Part shown: positions 51,500 to 64,000 of the stretch, one piece after another
How positions within the stretch are numbered: the stretch's first letter is position 1
Layout of the letters: each line of letters opens with the position of its first letter
Assembly: GCA_040954595.2 (NCBI GenBank)
Contig: CM082576.2
Span: 10,168,001 to 10,232,000 of the forward strand
Length of the DNA: 64,000 nucleotides
Direction of reading: 5' to 3'
From: Balanoglossus misakiensis
Taxonomy: Eukaryota > Hemichordata
Notes under the pieces: generated by a model
The model's input: the letters and a program-made list of their open reading frames with translations, nothing else
What the model was told of the DNA's origin: nothing
The model's database searches: none
Program-made: the position numbers and the translations under genes

Positions 51500-54400
51500 A
51501 ACGCCGCCCTCAGAATGGATCCCACAATGCATCAGAGCTAATATAAACCGGATGTAGGTGAGGCCCGCAGGTCCAGAGATGATTGCTTGCCAGACAAAAA
51601 TAAAAGCATCCTTTAACTTCTGAGACTGGAAATTCAACGAAACTGAAGCAGAGCTGTTGGACTTGAGCACGGGGTGGGGGTGGGGGGGGCCGTACATGCA
51701 TATATTGGACCCTTTTTCACGTGCTTGGATTTCCAAGGTCTAGCGCCACCAACGGGCTATCTAGGCATGTAGCCAACCTTGCCTTTAGGGATTCGCATTT
51801 CCAGAAATGTACGATTTCAATCGATGGTAGAAAAACCAATACATATATCATTCCAAAAAGAAACACAGACACTTTGTATTATATATTCACATTACTTTAT
51901 TAACTTGTGCATGGACATACACTATATTGAAATTGACTAACTACTAAAGAAGTGAATTATTTTGAAGGGCACCCCCAATTATCAGTCAGTTTTCACTTCA
52001 TCACTGACAAAACTGTCCTGTATAGAAGCATGCAGGCATAAAAATTTGAAAGAGCAAAATATGATATAAAAATACACAAAAGATTTTGGTCATAATAACG
52101 CAAGCCCTAACACATGAAACGCTGTGTGCAATACCGCAAAAAGAAAAAGAAAAAAGGTGTCCGAAAACAACCTCAAAGTAGTGTATTTTCAATTTAATTT
52201 TCATCTAGTGGCAGTGGTTTTTTTTTTCTATTGTGTGTGACATGGCTGCAGAGATCAACAACACAAGAAAGTACATGAAATGCCATAGAAAGTGCCAATC
52301 ACATTAGCTGGGTGTGACAAAAAACTGTTGATATTATGCCCCATTTTTCCAAATATCAATTTCGGGTTCCAAGCATGACTGAGGTAAATGCCCAGTATGC
52401 CTGAAGACTCCCTCCTTCGAATAAAAGGCTAGTTCCGGAGATAAATTGCTTTACAGTGGTCAAAGGTACTGCAGCAGCTCAATTCAAACACTGCAAAACA
52501 ATGGGCGTGAATTCTGTCCAAACTTTGCATCCAAGCACCAACTCTGACGCGAGTGCAGAAACTGCTGGTCGACAGACTACACTCAGTTGTATGCAAGAGG
52601 TCAAGTGAGGTCAAAACTCATCCCACTGTTGCAGTATTGTCTTTAGCCACTGTGCAAGACATAATCCTCTATTTCATGGATAATTGCAAATAACCAATGG
52701 GGATCTAGGAAAAGTATATCCACTACATGACAATAAACGGAAACCTTGGTTGAGTTGGATGAAACTGAGCTTGCCTTCTCCAAGAGGAAAACATCAGCAA
52801 ACACTGCAGGAAGTAAGCATCTAAAATGGTGCTACAAAAAATCAAACTTGATTTCTACAAAGTTCCACCTTCCTTGTACCAGTACGAATTTTACAATTCA
52901 AGATTTGAAACAGCAGATCTGATACAAGGAAGACAGATTACAGATATGAAGGTACGGGAACAAAACTTCACATGAAAGGCGCATCTAAGATGGCAATATA
53001 CAGTACTTTAAACACTGAAGTTGTTTCTTATAACACGAATAGTTTGAATGCGACGTCTAATTACTGTGACGACAGGCTGCAGCCACTAGTGCACAGCTAT
53101 AAAGTACAATATGACTGCTTGGACATATGGTGCATATCACATTAGCCTGACAATAAATGTAACAGAAAAAAATTTAATACATGTATATACAACATATCTT
53201 TCTCAGAAAAAAATCAACATAAATAAGTTTTACGCTTTGCTTTTTCCCTCTAAAAAAAACATTGCGAGAGAGCAAAAGGCTCTGTACTGGTCGGAAGAAA
53301 TCCATCGCATGGCAAATCCAGTGTCAGTTTTATCAACAAATTTTTTGCAAAATTTTGGCATAATTGCAAAATACACATCATTTATACACTATACATCACA
53401 ACTTACTTGTGCTTAAAAAGTTTACTGGATAAAAACAATGGGCAGACTTCATATTGCCAACCGCTAAACCTCGTAATGATCCCAACTGCGTACATGGTAC
53501 ACACAAATCAACTCAAACGTAATCAGAAAAATGTACACATCATTAAATTTGCTGACTCAATAAGCAAACTGATTATTCTCTGTTCATGATTCTAAACTGT
53601 CTTTTTCATATAATTTCTCCATTTCACAATACACACTGGTGATAGGTTCTTTTTTCGTTTCAAATATGTACTACAGAATTCTGAATTGCGATGGCTGCTT
53701 GGTTCAAGACATCAGCTTCTATTAGAAAGCAATTGCTGACACAAGTTTCAATTTTTTCATGAACACAGAATGAAAACAACTTTTGAAAAGAAAATGTCCA
53801 CTGTTGATGGGCTGGAAAGCTTAATCTTTATGCAGTACGCACAGAAACACATTGTAGATTCACTGACTGACTACATTTGTACTATGCTAGCCACATTTCT
53901 AAGAAGCTCTAGTCATGTACATGAAGCGAAACTGACAGAAGTATTGCCATGGGATGGCACCTTATGACGAGTTGGGGGGACAATTTTGTGCAAGAATCTC
54001 GTGAATATTAATGATTTGTATCTAGCTAATTATTGACACGTTATATCTGCAGCATCTGTAACCAAATCCTACTTACATTAATTTAATGTACTCGATTTTT
54101 AAACAGTGACTTGACATTGATTTCTCGTAGAAACGGTTAATTCGTGAACAACACTAACTTCTGACGACTGCTGCTAAAAGACTTAAACTTTCCATTGCAA
54201 CCACTTTGCTTTTCAATCGTCAGCTTTTTTAATATCACAAGGCCCGAAAAGCTTCACCAGAATGGTTATAATGTATTGACACAGAGAATCAACCAGGTGC
54301 AATTTGAAGCCTGCAATGACTTGAATGAACACAGAATTTTTTTCTTCCCCAGACACCTACGACAGAATGACTACCAGGTTACTGCTGGGAATACACAAAC

Positions 54401-54547
54401 ATGTGGACACACAGACACACACAAATGGGACTAGAGTTTCAAACCTCACTAAATTTCTGGAATTACAACACTTGGTTTGAATATTCACAATGACAGGTTC
54501 ATTCTTAACAAATAGTGATGAGGATTTTTCTTTTCTCTTTTTTGTTT
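51500..54547 (-). other. probable long 3' UTR of the kinesin light chain gene and BTBD9 promoter region
   Basis: No coding frame is recognised in about 3 kb after the kinesin light chain stop. A minus-strand AATAAA (TTTATT at 51896-51901) would define a 3' UTR of about 2.65 kb, ending only some 400 bp from the BTBD9 first exon. The UTR assignment is inference. Confidence 0.45.
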
Positions 54548-57500
54548 TCAAGCAATTTCTGAATATTTAGGCGCGTAATTTCTTCTCCTGTTTCCACTCA
54601 GAGCGTCGCTACTAGCAACTCTACCACGCAGTGCAAGTGGGCGAGGTGGCGGCGGCTGAAATGAAATTCAAAGGAAAAAATAAGTTATGTTGTGTAGATA
54701 CAAGTAGATGCCCACGAGCTTAAGGAACTGTATTCAATTGACACATTTACAATCACCACAATTTTAGGATATATTTATTATAACTATTAAAATCTGTCAA
54801 AAAATACCCCTAGAATTTCCACTGCAAACAAACCAGTAAAATGCCAACATAACTTACCAGCGACACAGAGGGTAATTATGAATAGACAGGGGTAAAAAGG
54901 GTGCAATATTGCCAATACACAACCTGCTTTGGGTAAAAAAAGACTACCGTATATTAATGAAGAATGTAAAATTGTAAGACTTTACCTCAAGATCTGCTGT
55001 GTAGCTACTGTTTAGGACCGATAAAGAACTTGCTCTTTTCATGCTCCTGTATGAGACAGTAAAAAAAAAAGAAAAAAAACATACCAAGGAATGTTTGGTT
55101 TTAAATATAGACAGCACATTAAGAGAAAGATTATTGGATAGTAAGATGTAAAACCCCGCTTGAATGCCTGACAATCTTCACCATTTTGAAAATTCTACTC
55201 CTTCAACCTGCAATGCACAAGTTTCATTCAGGCTGACCCAACAAAACCTCTCTCCCTAACACCCCCTACAGGATTTCCTTTTATTACAGTTCACAAAATA
55301 TACTCACAGGAGAAAAAGTTAGTGATATAGGCAGGAGTACCAAAGGACAGTACATGTTATATATATGCGCAGAATGGAGCGATTTTAACAGAAAGAACCA
55401 AAACATAATTATGTAAAAAAAAGGGGGGGGGACAAAAAGGAACCAAAATCAAAGTTTTTTTGACACCAATATAGGAGGAGGCAAATACCACAAGTTCGTA
55501 GCTTAACTAAAATCCCCCATCCCTGACTTAACACAATTTTCATAGTTCCAGCCCAGACACACAGGTATACCAACTACGCAGTTTCTATAACGGCAGAGGA
55601 GAGGGAGAGAGTGAGCGAGCCAGTGCGGTGTTTAACATTACCGGTGACAAAATAAAAGACAAAAATCATGCCAGGCAAAATCTACTCACAGCCCGCTGTA
55701 AATGAAAAATACATTACCATGAAATTAAGAAATAATAGGTACACATGCAATACAACATGCTTGTTCTCTCTCCCACGGAAGTACACGAATATTTGCTTTC
55801 TTGTCACGGACTGGCAGAGAAGAGTACCATTAAAGAGACACGGGCCCCGAAATCAGAACATGGGGAATATATTTTACAACACACTGACTCAATCTGATGA
55901 CGGCGTCTAATATTACATACAAAAAGATATCAGTACACAAAATCTGTGCTTCTTAAGGTTAAACACCGACACAAAAAAACATCTGACAACACAGTTCAAG
56001 AACACATTCGGCAGCAGATACACACACGAAAAAAAAGCAGTTTAGTGACAGATAATGAGGTATGGAAAGACTACGGGCAGGCAGTTTGTTAGCCTACTTA
56101 CAAGATTATCATTTTCGTCATGATCATCATCTATACTAAATGGCCAGCTATAGTATGCAGTTATAAGAAAGCAAAACGAAGGAATCAAGTCTTAGGAGAA
56201 CAAAGTGAAAGGTGGTTTGTCTTTTTTTTCTCTCTCAAAGTTACAGTGCAGCTGGTGGTTTTAAAGTAGAACCCGTGAAGTTATGACGGATGACCGGCGA
56301 GGAAGGAAGAGGGGTGGATAAGGGATGATAGAAGGATATAAGGATGAGACAGTAACACAATGACATGGTAACACACACACACCACCGAGAACTTTTCACC
56401 GCAAAAAAACTGTACTAATCACCAGTATGACATGACATCGCAACAAGTCATTATGGCCCTTATTTTGCAGCGCCTAACCTGGCATGTTGAAACTCAGATG
56501 AATGCACTTTTTTTTTAATCTGATCACAATTTCAACAACCTATGACAGAACAGAAGGATGGTTTGACAGGAGGAAGCAGCTAGCACATCACACATGACTT
56601 TTCTGCAGCCTTTGTTGAGAGAGAGAGAGAGTGGAGATGGTTTGACAAAGCAAACGAGATCTGACACGACTCGTAAAACAAGGACTTAAAAAGGTTAACA
56701 CAAAGCTTCCAGCAGATAATAGTGCAAAAAGCTTATTTTTATTTTGTTGTTGTACACAGAGGAAAACAAAACAATGGCGACTAATGAATCTGTAAACAAC
56801 AACAACAACAAAAACCCACAACCTCTCCAAACACTGCATAGCACACACACACACACACAGAAACGTCTTCCAAAGTGTTCAGGGTACAGAGAGAGATTGT
56901 TTTCCTCTCTTTACACGTTCCGAGTTCAAGCTGTGAGATTTGAAAACCCATACACACCCTGCGTTCATGATGGGCTCCCCATCTGCATCTTTGCCTTTTA
57001 ATTTGCTCACCAACTTGGCGCTTCCTCGTCGGATGGACGCTCTCAATTTGGAGAAGGATCCACTGCGTTTCAATTTCCCATTTCCACTCTGGTGTAGGCA
57101 ACATAAGAAATCAAAACTAAATAAGCAAATCACGCCGGGCACACACTCAGTCACAAGTCCAAACGAGTGAAAAAACGCACACATAAAGTGGTGTTAACAA
57201 AAAAAATCTGAGTTTGGAAATGATGACGTTCGTGAGGTTGGACGAGGAGTGAAAAACCTTGGAGAAATAAAACAAAAGATGAAAAAGGGAGAAGCCCAAA
57301 TCAAATGCTCAGGTAAAAATATGATGTTAAATTAATAATGAGCTACGTTATACAGCATGGGTTAGCAACATGCAGGCAGCAGGGTGGTTGAAGCTTACTG
57401 ACTGTAAATAAATGAAACTGTTATTATCATGAGTGGCTGTTATATGTTTAAATCATGAAGAACCGCTGCTTTAGTGTTTAAGCCCATTCTGAGATTCCAT

Positions 57501-60500
57501 GTGTGGTTGCAAGCGTTTTACAATGCAGTCTTAGCACTGTGTTATGTTTCCATGTGAGGTAATACCTAGCAATGGCAGGTACATGCCGATAAAAGGGTGT
57601 GAGTAATTCAGCCGAAAGTTCGCCTCTCAGACGTAGGACTCCGCGGAGTCTACAGTGAGGGATTAATAAAGAGGAATCTCTAAGAAATAGAATGGAAGGA
57701 GGGGGGATACGCGAGTTGCATTTTTTTTCTCTTTCTTCCTTTCCTTCCCACTTGTCTTGTTATTTCAGGCAGTCCAGTGTTACTCACATGCGGCAAGCAT
57801 GTTGCCCAACCAGAGGTGTCTGGAAATTACCGACTACGACCTCAAAACTCCTCCACACCCATTTACTTTCTGGAAAGCTTGTTTCGTCCCCCCCTGTCAC
57901 ATCATATCTGTAGAGTTACTGGTGTTCTTATGTCCTCGTAACATCTTAACTGACACGGTGGCCCAAATGAACAAACTGTCATCAGTGCTGAACCAAACAC
58001 ACCTGGACCATGGAGAACAGGAAGACCTGGTCAGGAAAACTGGTATCCGAGTACAAGGGGTTGGGAATACATTGATAATACATGTACTAGGGAACATGGA
58101 AACCATGTGTGTGCAAAAATCTGATGGCACTGCCCACTTAGAGAATGCAGCGACCGTATAAACCACATCCGGGAGTTCAGTTGCCATGGAGACCACAGCA
58201 ATATGTGGATCATTGTTCATCATGAAAGAAACGTGTCTTGGATATTATAGGTTTAATAAACAAGGGTCAAAAACGGTCAATAACATAACTGCAATCCAGT
58301 TGGCGATTGGCTAATCATGGAAATAATACGGAATAACATCGGCAATTTTGGCAATGATCCGGAACTGGCAAAGTGCTACCAGGCAACATTCCTGATGACC
58401 ATCCAGTCGGTGGCAATTTAAATCACCAACAAAATTGCTGCCAATTCAATTTTCCGGGATACTAGTGTCTTGCTTGAATTTCCCAGACAGTGCCTCATCT
58501 CATGAATATCAATGAAGGCACAATCTTCATGACTCGGCGCCATTTTTCTCCAGTTACGGATTCATTACTAACCAGATTTATTCAGCACATGCAAGTCTCC
58601 GAGACGTAGTCCTAGAATTAATATACTGATGACTCATCTCATAATTTTTTTAAGATTTTTTTGCAGACCCTTATGAGCCCAAGCTGATGATGATCATCAC
58701 CATCCTATTTTGCCATGTGTTTACTCACACCAGATCTTGAATTTTGCAATATGCAATACAATACAGCACACAGCCAGTTTCATTGAATCATTCATGACAC
58801 ATCAACACTTTCATTCATATACATGTTGATACTTTCATTGAATCAAACTTGACAAACAGGCGATTTTCACTTGAACGTTGAACACAATAGCTGGACATTT
58901 TCATTGAATCAATCTTTATCTTCAATCTTGTCACTGGCATTTCATTGAATAAATCTTGGTGGCATTTTCATTGAATGGATCTTCAGTTCACATATTAAAA
59001 CTTGCACTGAATTATTCTCACCACTCTGACACTTGCATTCAACCAATCTCGCCTCATTCATGTTTTCATTCAATCAATCTCGACACACTGATTCAATGAA
59101 GAATCTCAACACACTGATTCAATGAAAAGTCACTGGAAAACAGCAGAAAAGTGGGCACACACAACAATGATTCACTTCTGACATTTCACATCGGATCCAC
59201 TTGGTGTTGAAATGACGATCACTGGGCTCCTCCGCTTGATGTTGACATGGCTCACTACAAACATCCATTGGATGGACAGAAAAAAAACCCGACTGACTAG
59301 AAGGCTGTTCTGTCTCTCATAATGACTTTCATCCTTGTCATGTGACTCATTCGGGTTCAAAGGTCACTGTATGTGTGGCACGTTTTATCAGTAAAATTGC
59401 AACTGATACTTGATAGCTATGATAACTAGGCATGCAGGGGGGTGCATTGAAGACATCGGGACTTCAAAAAGCTGCTTGCTGCATATTTTTTTGTATGTGT
59501 GTGTCTGAACCAGGATGACATTTACATGACACTTGAGTACAACCCCTCACCAACACATTTAAATACTTGGATGCGGCAATTCTTACCGTCGCTACGTGGA
59601 CCCTTAATTTGCCTGCGACACAACACTCATTTACGACAATGTACAATGTATGGCAAAACAAACACGGCGTTATGGAGGGCATGTTGCTACGTTTGGTGAA
59701 ATATGCTGTGAATGACTTTGAAATTTTTGTTTTGATATTATGGTTTTGCTGATTTATCCTTTTATTTTTTTCCATGTGACCGCATGGCCTATTTACCTCC
59801 TCATATACAGGTTCTAGAAGATAAGGGTTGATTGAAACGGTCTGTAAAGGAAAATATACACATAGAACAAAATGGGATCGAAAAAACAAAGAAAAAGCAC
59901 ACAAAATTAAATAAAGATTAATAATAAGATGTCAAGCTCCAAAAATCAAGGTAGGGGCATTCTTAGAAAGCAGTAGGACAGCAGTAGTATAAGTTGACGG
60001 CCACTGTATTATAAATTCATCGCTGGAATTGCGTTAGATGGGTTTGTGAATCTCGCTGGGGTCTCACACAGGGTGTAATATCATGCATTGTAATATTTAA
60101 ATTAGTGCAGTAGCGTGTGGAGGAGAGCAAGGGATTATACAGTACTACTGTAAATATATATCTGTTGAGTACGGTAAGTCATGTAATACACACAGCATAA
60201 AACGGGACAATGCTGGTACATAAATGATGGAAGAAAAAAAACACATCGTGTACTTCAATAACAACAAATATCTGTGAACAAAGTATTATTCTATAATCCT
60301 GCGGTCGTTTGTGTGGGCATGTGCAAGGCTTTTTTCTCCGACATAATCTTTCTCCGCAGCTTCATAGACATCATTTCAAATCTCTCTGTATAAATCATTT
60401 TTCCCTCTGAAAACTTGGGTTACTAGCAATGTATCTGTGGATCATTATGTGGAGAAAAAGCCCAGGACAACACCCAATATTTGACAAATAATACAGTATA

Positions 60501-62482
60501 ACTCCACAAAACAAACTACGAACATCAACATCAACGACAGGCAAACCCGTACAAGACAGTGTTTATCATATATTGGCAACAAAAAGTGATGGACTATTAC
60601 ACTTGTCTACAAAATGCAACACAACCCTCGCTTCTGCATACTTGCAAACCGAAAAACAAAATCTGTAAATATAATCACTGTAAATGAAAATTCCGACCAT
60701 TTGGCAAAGCGAGTGAGACAGACACCTCAGGATTGGCAGAACGACACGAGCAAAGGTTTAGCGCTTGGTACCAGCATGCGACTTGAATACTTGGAACAAG
60801 TTAGCTTAGAACAGGGGCCAGCCAGTTTCACATTGAAGTCAAAGAGTTAAGTGTCAGTACCAGAATGACTGGTGTGCATGCATTTTTGAGTTTTGCGTTT
60901 GGGGGTAAATCTGAAAGAGAAGTAATGTTAGGTACAAGTGGAACAAGAAGGGATGGAGAAATCACAAGCTGGTCTCTACAATCACTGCATTTATCCTGTT
61001 ACAAAGCCCATCTGAATGTGACCTTGTTTTCTGGATGCTTCCTGATTTTATCTGAATATCAGCCCATGGACTACGAACTCTGATGCAAGTTTCATTGACT
61101 GAAATAGGGACTTTTCAACCTCAGCAGATAAACTGAAAAGATTGTCACTTGTTTTATAAATCAATGTCAGGGCAAAATGGTTGAATTTAAACGTGAGAGT
61201 GTGACACATGACCAAAAAGACTTGACAGAGAGACCAGTTTTGATTGGAGGACAGAAAAGTTATTGTCATAGATTGTTAGAACTCTTCGGCTGACAAGGGG
61301 ATAAAATAGGACGCGAGTGTACAGAGCAGATAAGGAGTTTGTAACCTGCAAGAGGAAACAAAACGTTGATGTCCCATTGCACATTACCTACAGTTTAGGA
61401 AGAAATATTTTGTGAGCATTATACTGACAGGGTAACTTGCGTGCAAAAAACGACCAAGTGAATTACAGTGGTTATTTTTTTTTATAATTTACTGGTTGGT
61501 TATTTGACTTATTTATCGTTTCGAAGATAGAAAGGGACAAGGTTTGCAGATTGACACAGAAATACTACATTACAAAGACTGAAGACATAAAGAGCCAACA
61601 CAAAAGTGAAAATAAAAAATAAACACGGCTTGTTAGTATAAAATGAAACTTGAAATAACACAGCAATTGTGGTTAGTGAAACACGAGAATGTTAAACTTA
61701 AATGTAAAAAAGCAATACAGTAAACAAAGCAGATAAATAAAAGAGAAATAATATAACAACAGCTGATGGGGTACGTAAACACTTAAGGAGAACTGTTATG
61801 CCCTTATTTCTGTCGTGGAAGTACCTTTATGGTTACAGGTATTTTAGCTGATGGTAGGTGTTCCGGTGACAGTGTTAGTACTTGTTATGACTCGATTAAA
61901 AATTACTCCCAGAAAGTGCACATTAGATCCCGCTGGTTGATTTGATCTTCTGAAGACATTGGTTAGTGATAAGTGACAGGAGTGTGTTTATGTGTGTGTG
62001 TTAATGCATGTGCTGAATCAACTAGCGGAATCTAGTCTTACAGACTTACCATTGCAGAGGTTGACAGACATGCAAAACTTTGGCTTCAGAAACCAAAAAC
62101 AGGAAGAGAGCTTGCGAAATCCAGAGGAGAGAGGGAAAAAAAACTCAAAGTGCCACAGGAGAGGCATTTCGGAGCTGCAGTGAAAAGGGGTCAGTGCAGA
62201 GAACACTTGCAAGCATGCAGAAGCCAAGGCTGTGGTAGGGTTTTAGTAGATACAGTGATAGCCATCACTCTTGTTTTTTTAACGCCAAAAATGAAAAAAC
62301 CCTGTACTTGTACTCACCCCCTGCCACTCCACGCCCAGACTTACTTCCTCTTTGCCGCCTTCCTTCTTCTCGTAGGCGACTTTCTCCTCTTTCTTCTTCT
62401 CCCCTCCTTGCTCACCCCCGCCGGCGCCCGGGGCGGCCTCCAGCAGCTCGGCCACTTTGGCTTGTCTCACGACATCCAGGGC
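54548..62482 (-). CDS. KLC: kinesin light chain, C-terminal exons (5' part beyond window)
   Basis: Minus-strand exons: 62318-62482, (optional 59797-59841), 56958-57088, 54986-55046 and 54548-54655. Phases are 0, 0, 2, 0, ending at TGA 54548-54550. The first encodes the segment after the TPR repeats, ALDVVRQAKVAELLE, then a Gly/Lys/Glu-rich linker and VEWQG. The next gives SGNGKLKRSGSFSKLRASIR then RRGSAKLVSKLKG. Then come SMKRASSLSVLN and a short tail ending YAPKYSEIA. The order VEW-SG ... RSGS ... MKRA-SL-LN matches vertebrate KLC1. KLC links cargo to kinesin-1 heavy chains. The basic RASIRRGSAKLVSKLKG helix is amphipathic, and this region contacts membranes in KLC1 isoforms. The N-terminal heptad repeat and TPR exons are not in the window, so this is a partial gene. 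Confidence 0.92.
58780..59130. repeat. diffuse repeat of TTCATTGAATCA motif
   Basis: TTTCATTGAAT(C/A)A and its reverse (GATTCAATGAA) recur about a dozen times at irregular 20-50 bp spacing in the kinesin light chain intron. It is not a strict tandem array. Confidence 0.6.
59797..59841 (-). CDS. KLC: probable 45-nt in-frame cassette exon of kinesin light chain
   Basis: TTTCCTTTACAG acceptor, then ACC GTT TCA... encoding TVSINPYLLEPVYEE, then a GAG|GTAAAT donor. Its phase is 0 at both ends. It sits in the intron between the VEWQG and SGNGK exons, which are also joined in phase 0, so inclusion or skipping keeps the frame. It adds two tyrosines in an acidic context (NPYLLEPVYEE). KLC genes are known for alternative C-termini; this peptide is not one I recognise. 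Confidence 0.6.
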
Positions 62483-64000
62483 CTGTGGAAATCAAGTGGA
62501 AAGGCAAAGCTATAGGAGTGCTGTACGTAGCGCGTGCACTGAGGTTATAAGCTTGGGAAAATGTTAATACGTTGATAACGAATTATTTGAAGTCAGATTG
62601 ATTTTTTTTGTATAATGATTAGCTGGTAGCAGATGAGAATTGCTAATATTGAACAGCAGTGTGCCCTCCTAACATGCATGATTTTTTTAATACAAAATTT
62701 GAGTCATTTACATCAGCAAATTATTGATATATGTAATATGGATAATTGGCTTTATAGAAAGTACACTGTTGAACAACTTGGAGGGTTCAACTCTGTATGC
62801 AGCCCAGATTCCATGAGATGCACAACATTACAGTATTAAAGTTACAGTGCCATAATATAATACTAGTACTACTGAGGTTTTTTGGCTTTAGTTTACTTGG
62901 ATATCAGATGAAAATGACACTAACAATTGCATATAACTTATAATCAGAATTAATGTTCCTTTCAGTATCTGACAGATGTCACCCTGCAGTACTTGAAAAT
63001 AACTGCCAATGAAACTGGTGCCCTCCCTCCCTACGGAAATAATTTCAATCAATCCACAGAAACAAAAGTGCCTCCCCCAAAGGGCACTAAAATGGTCATT
63101 TCTAGTTTATTTGAGGAGATCACACGAGGGCAGGTTTTTCATATGAACTGGAGCATTTTGTTTTGATGCAGGAAGATTGAAAACAGTGCCCTCAATCAAG
63201 AGAATGGAAATATAACTGCCCCAAGGTAATCAGGAAGGCGCCCTTGAGAATGAGTAACAGGAACCGTTCCAGACAACCAGATGATTGATGAGAATGGAGG
63301 TTGTCGATGGGGATAACTTCATCTAAGGTTAATTCAGGATGCATGATTATTCTTTCACTGCAAACTGATGATTATAACATTAAGCCAAATTTCACACAAG
63401 AACACTGAGAAATCACTTGATGTAACACAACCAATATCACAGGAGAAGCTTATAATATTATAGATGTGATATGAAATTACATCCACTGAAAGAACACAAG
63501 CATGATATTCCAAAGAAATTTTGACACCAACACTGGAGCAGGGTTGAAATTATACACATAATGCCATGAGAATGGAGGGGTTGGTTTACACAAGACAGTA
63601 CAAATGATAACCATGCAATATACAGGAGAGTAGAATTGAGATCACCACATATTTTATCGGAGAAGTTCATTAGTTTCATTATTAAGAAACAAGGTCATCT
63701 CAATTATAATAAACTGAATATCACTATGATGAACGATGAATTATATTCTTTTTGTCTACATTTTTTAGTTAACCGTCATTATTTTCATTCTGTGATTTAT
63801 CATTGGTATGATCACACACAAGGTGATGATGAAGTGAAGTAGTTTTTGCGAATGAAATGCAGACACTGGTTTACATGCACAACACATCTAATGGATTTTT
63901 TATTTGCACTTACATTTTGCTGGAGGATGCAAGTACCCCAGGAATACAACAGAAAGAAAAAACATTACACACATGGGAGACAGAGAAAGCGAGAGAGATA
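62483..64000 (-). other. KLC: kinesin light chain intron running off the right edge
   Basis: No TPR-encoding exon or other recognised coding sequence is seen between the ALDVVRQ exon and the window end. It is interpreted as intron. Confidence 0.5.

Noticed and set aside
57691-58223. Overlapping open frames of 108-134 codons on both strands in the kinesin light chain intron
   Set aside because: There is no recognisable family and no matched splice pairs, and the plus and minus frames overlap as expected by chance.

Overview
The window is animal genomic DNA: intron-rich genes with GT-AG introns, metazoan families, and many microsatellites. The gene content and the AT-rich satellite suggest a deuterostome invertebrate. 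Amphioxus (Branchiostoma) is my best guess, inferred from protein resemblance and not proven. All gene models below were built by eye, by matching splice sites and reading-frame phase across exons.

Left part (1-27.2 kb): four tandem minus-strand genes encode small Shisa-like (STMC6-type) single-pass membrane proteins. They lie at 1271-3116, 4317-6225, 21273-23030 and 24649-27140. Each has four coding exons (signal peptide; Cys-rich ectodomain; transmembrane segment; Pro-rich cytoplasmic tail) with intron phases 1-2-1. The most downstream copy keeps this layout but has no ectodomain cysteines and no PPxY motif. Between the second and third copies lies a ~14 kb satellite of 88-bp units. Its right part is a higher-order array punctuated by five copies of a 386-bp segment, which appears to be captured flanking DNA.

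Middle (29.2-43.2 kb, plus strand): a complete seven-exon short-chain dehydrogenase resembling 15-hydroxyprostaglandin dehydrogenase is followed by a striking predicted fusion. A leucine-rich-repeat-receptor-like 7TM GPCR is spliced in frame to a degenerate protein kinase (HRD changed to HNN, DFG changed to DFT). The kinase C-lobe is interrupted by a disordered insert of about 870 residues inside one 2.96-kb exon. This is my main candidate for an undescribed system.

Right part (44.6-64 kb): a 939-bp non-autonomous DNA transposon comes first. Next is a complete BTBD9 gene on the minus strand (BTB, BACK, two discoidin-like domains). Then comes the 3' end of a kinesin light chain gene on the minus strand, whose TPR exons lie beyond the right edge. 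That gene has a probable 45-nt in-frame cassette exon. No rRNA, tRNA or CRISPR was recognised.
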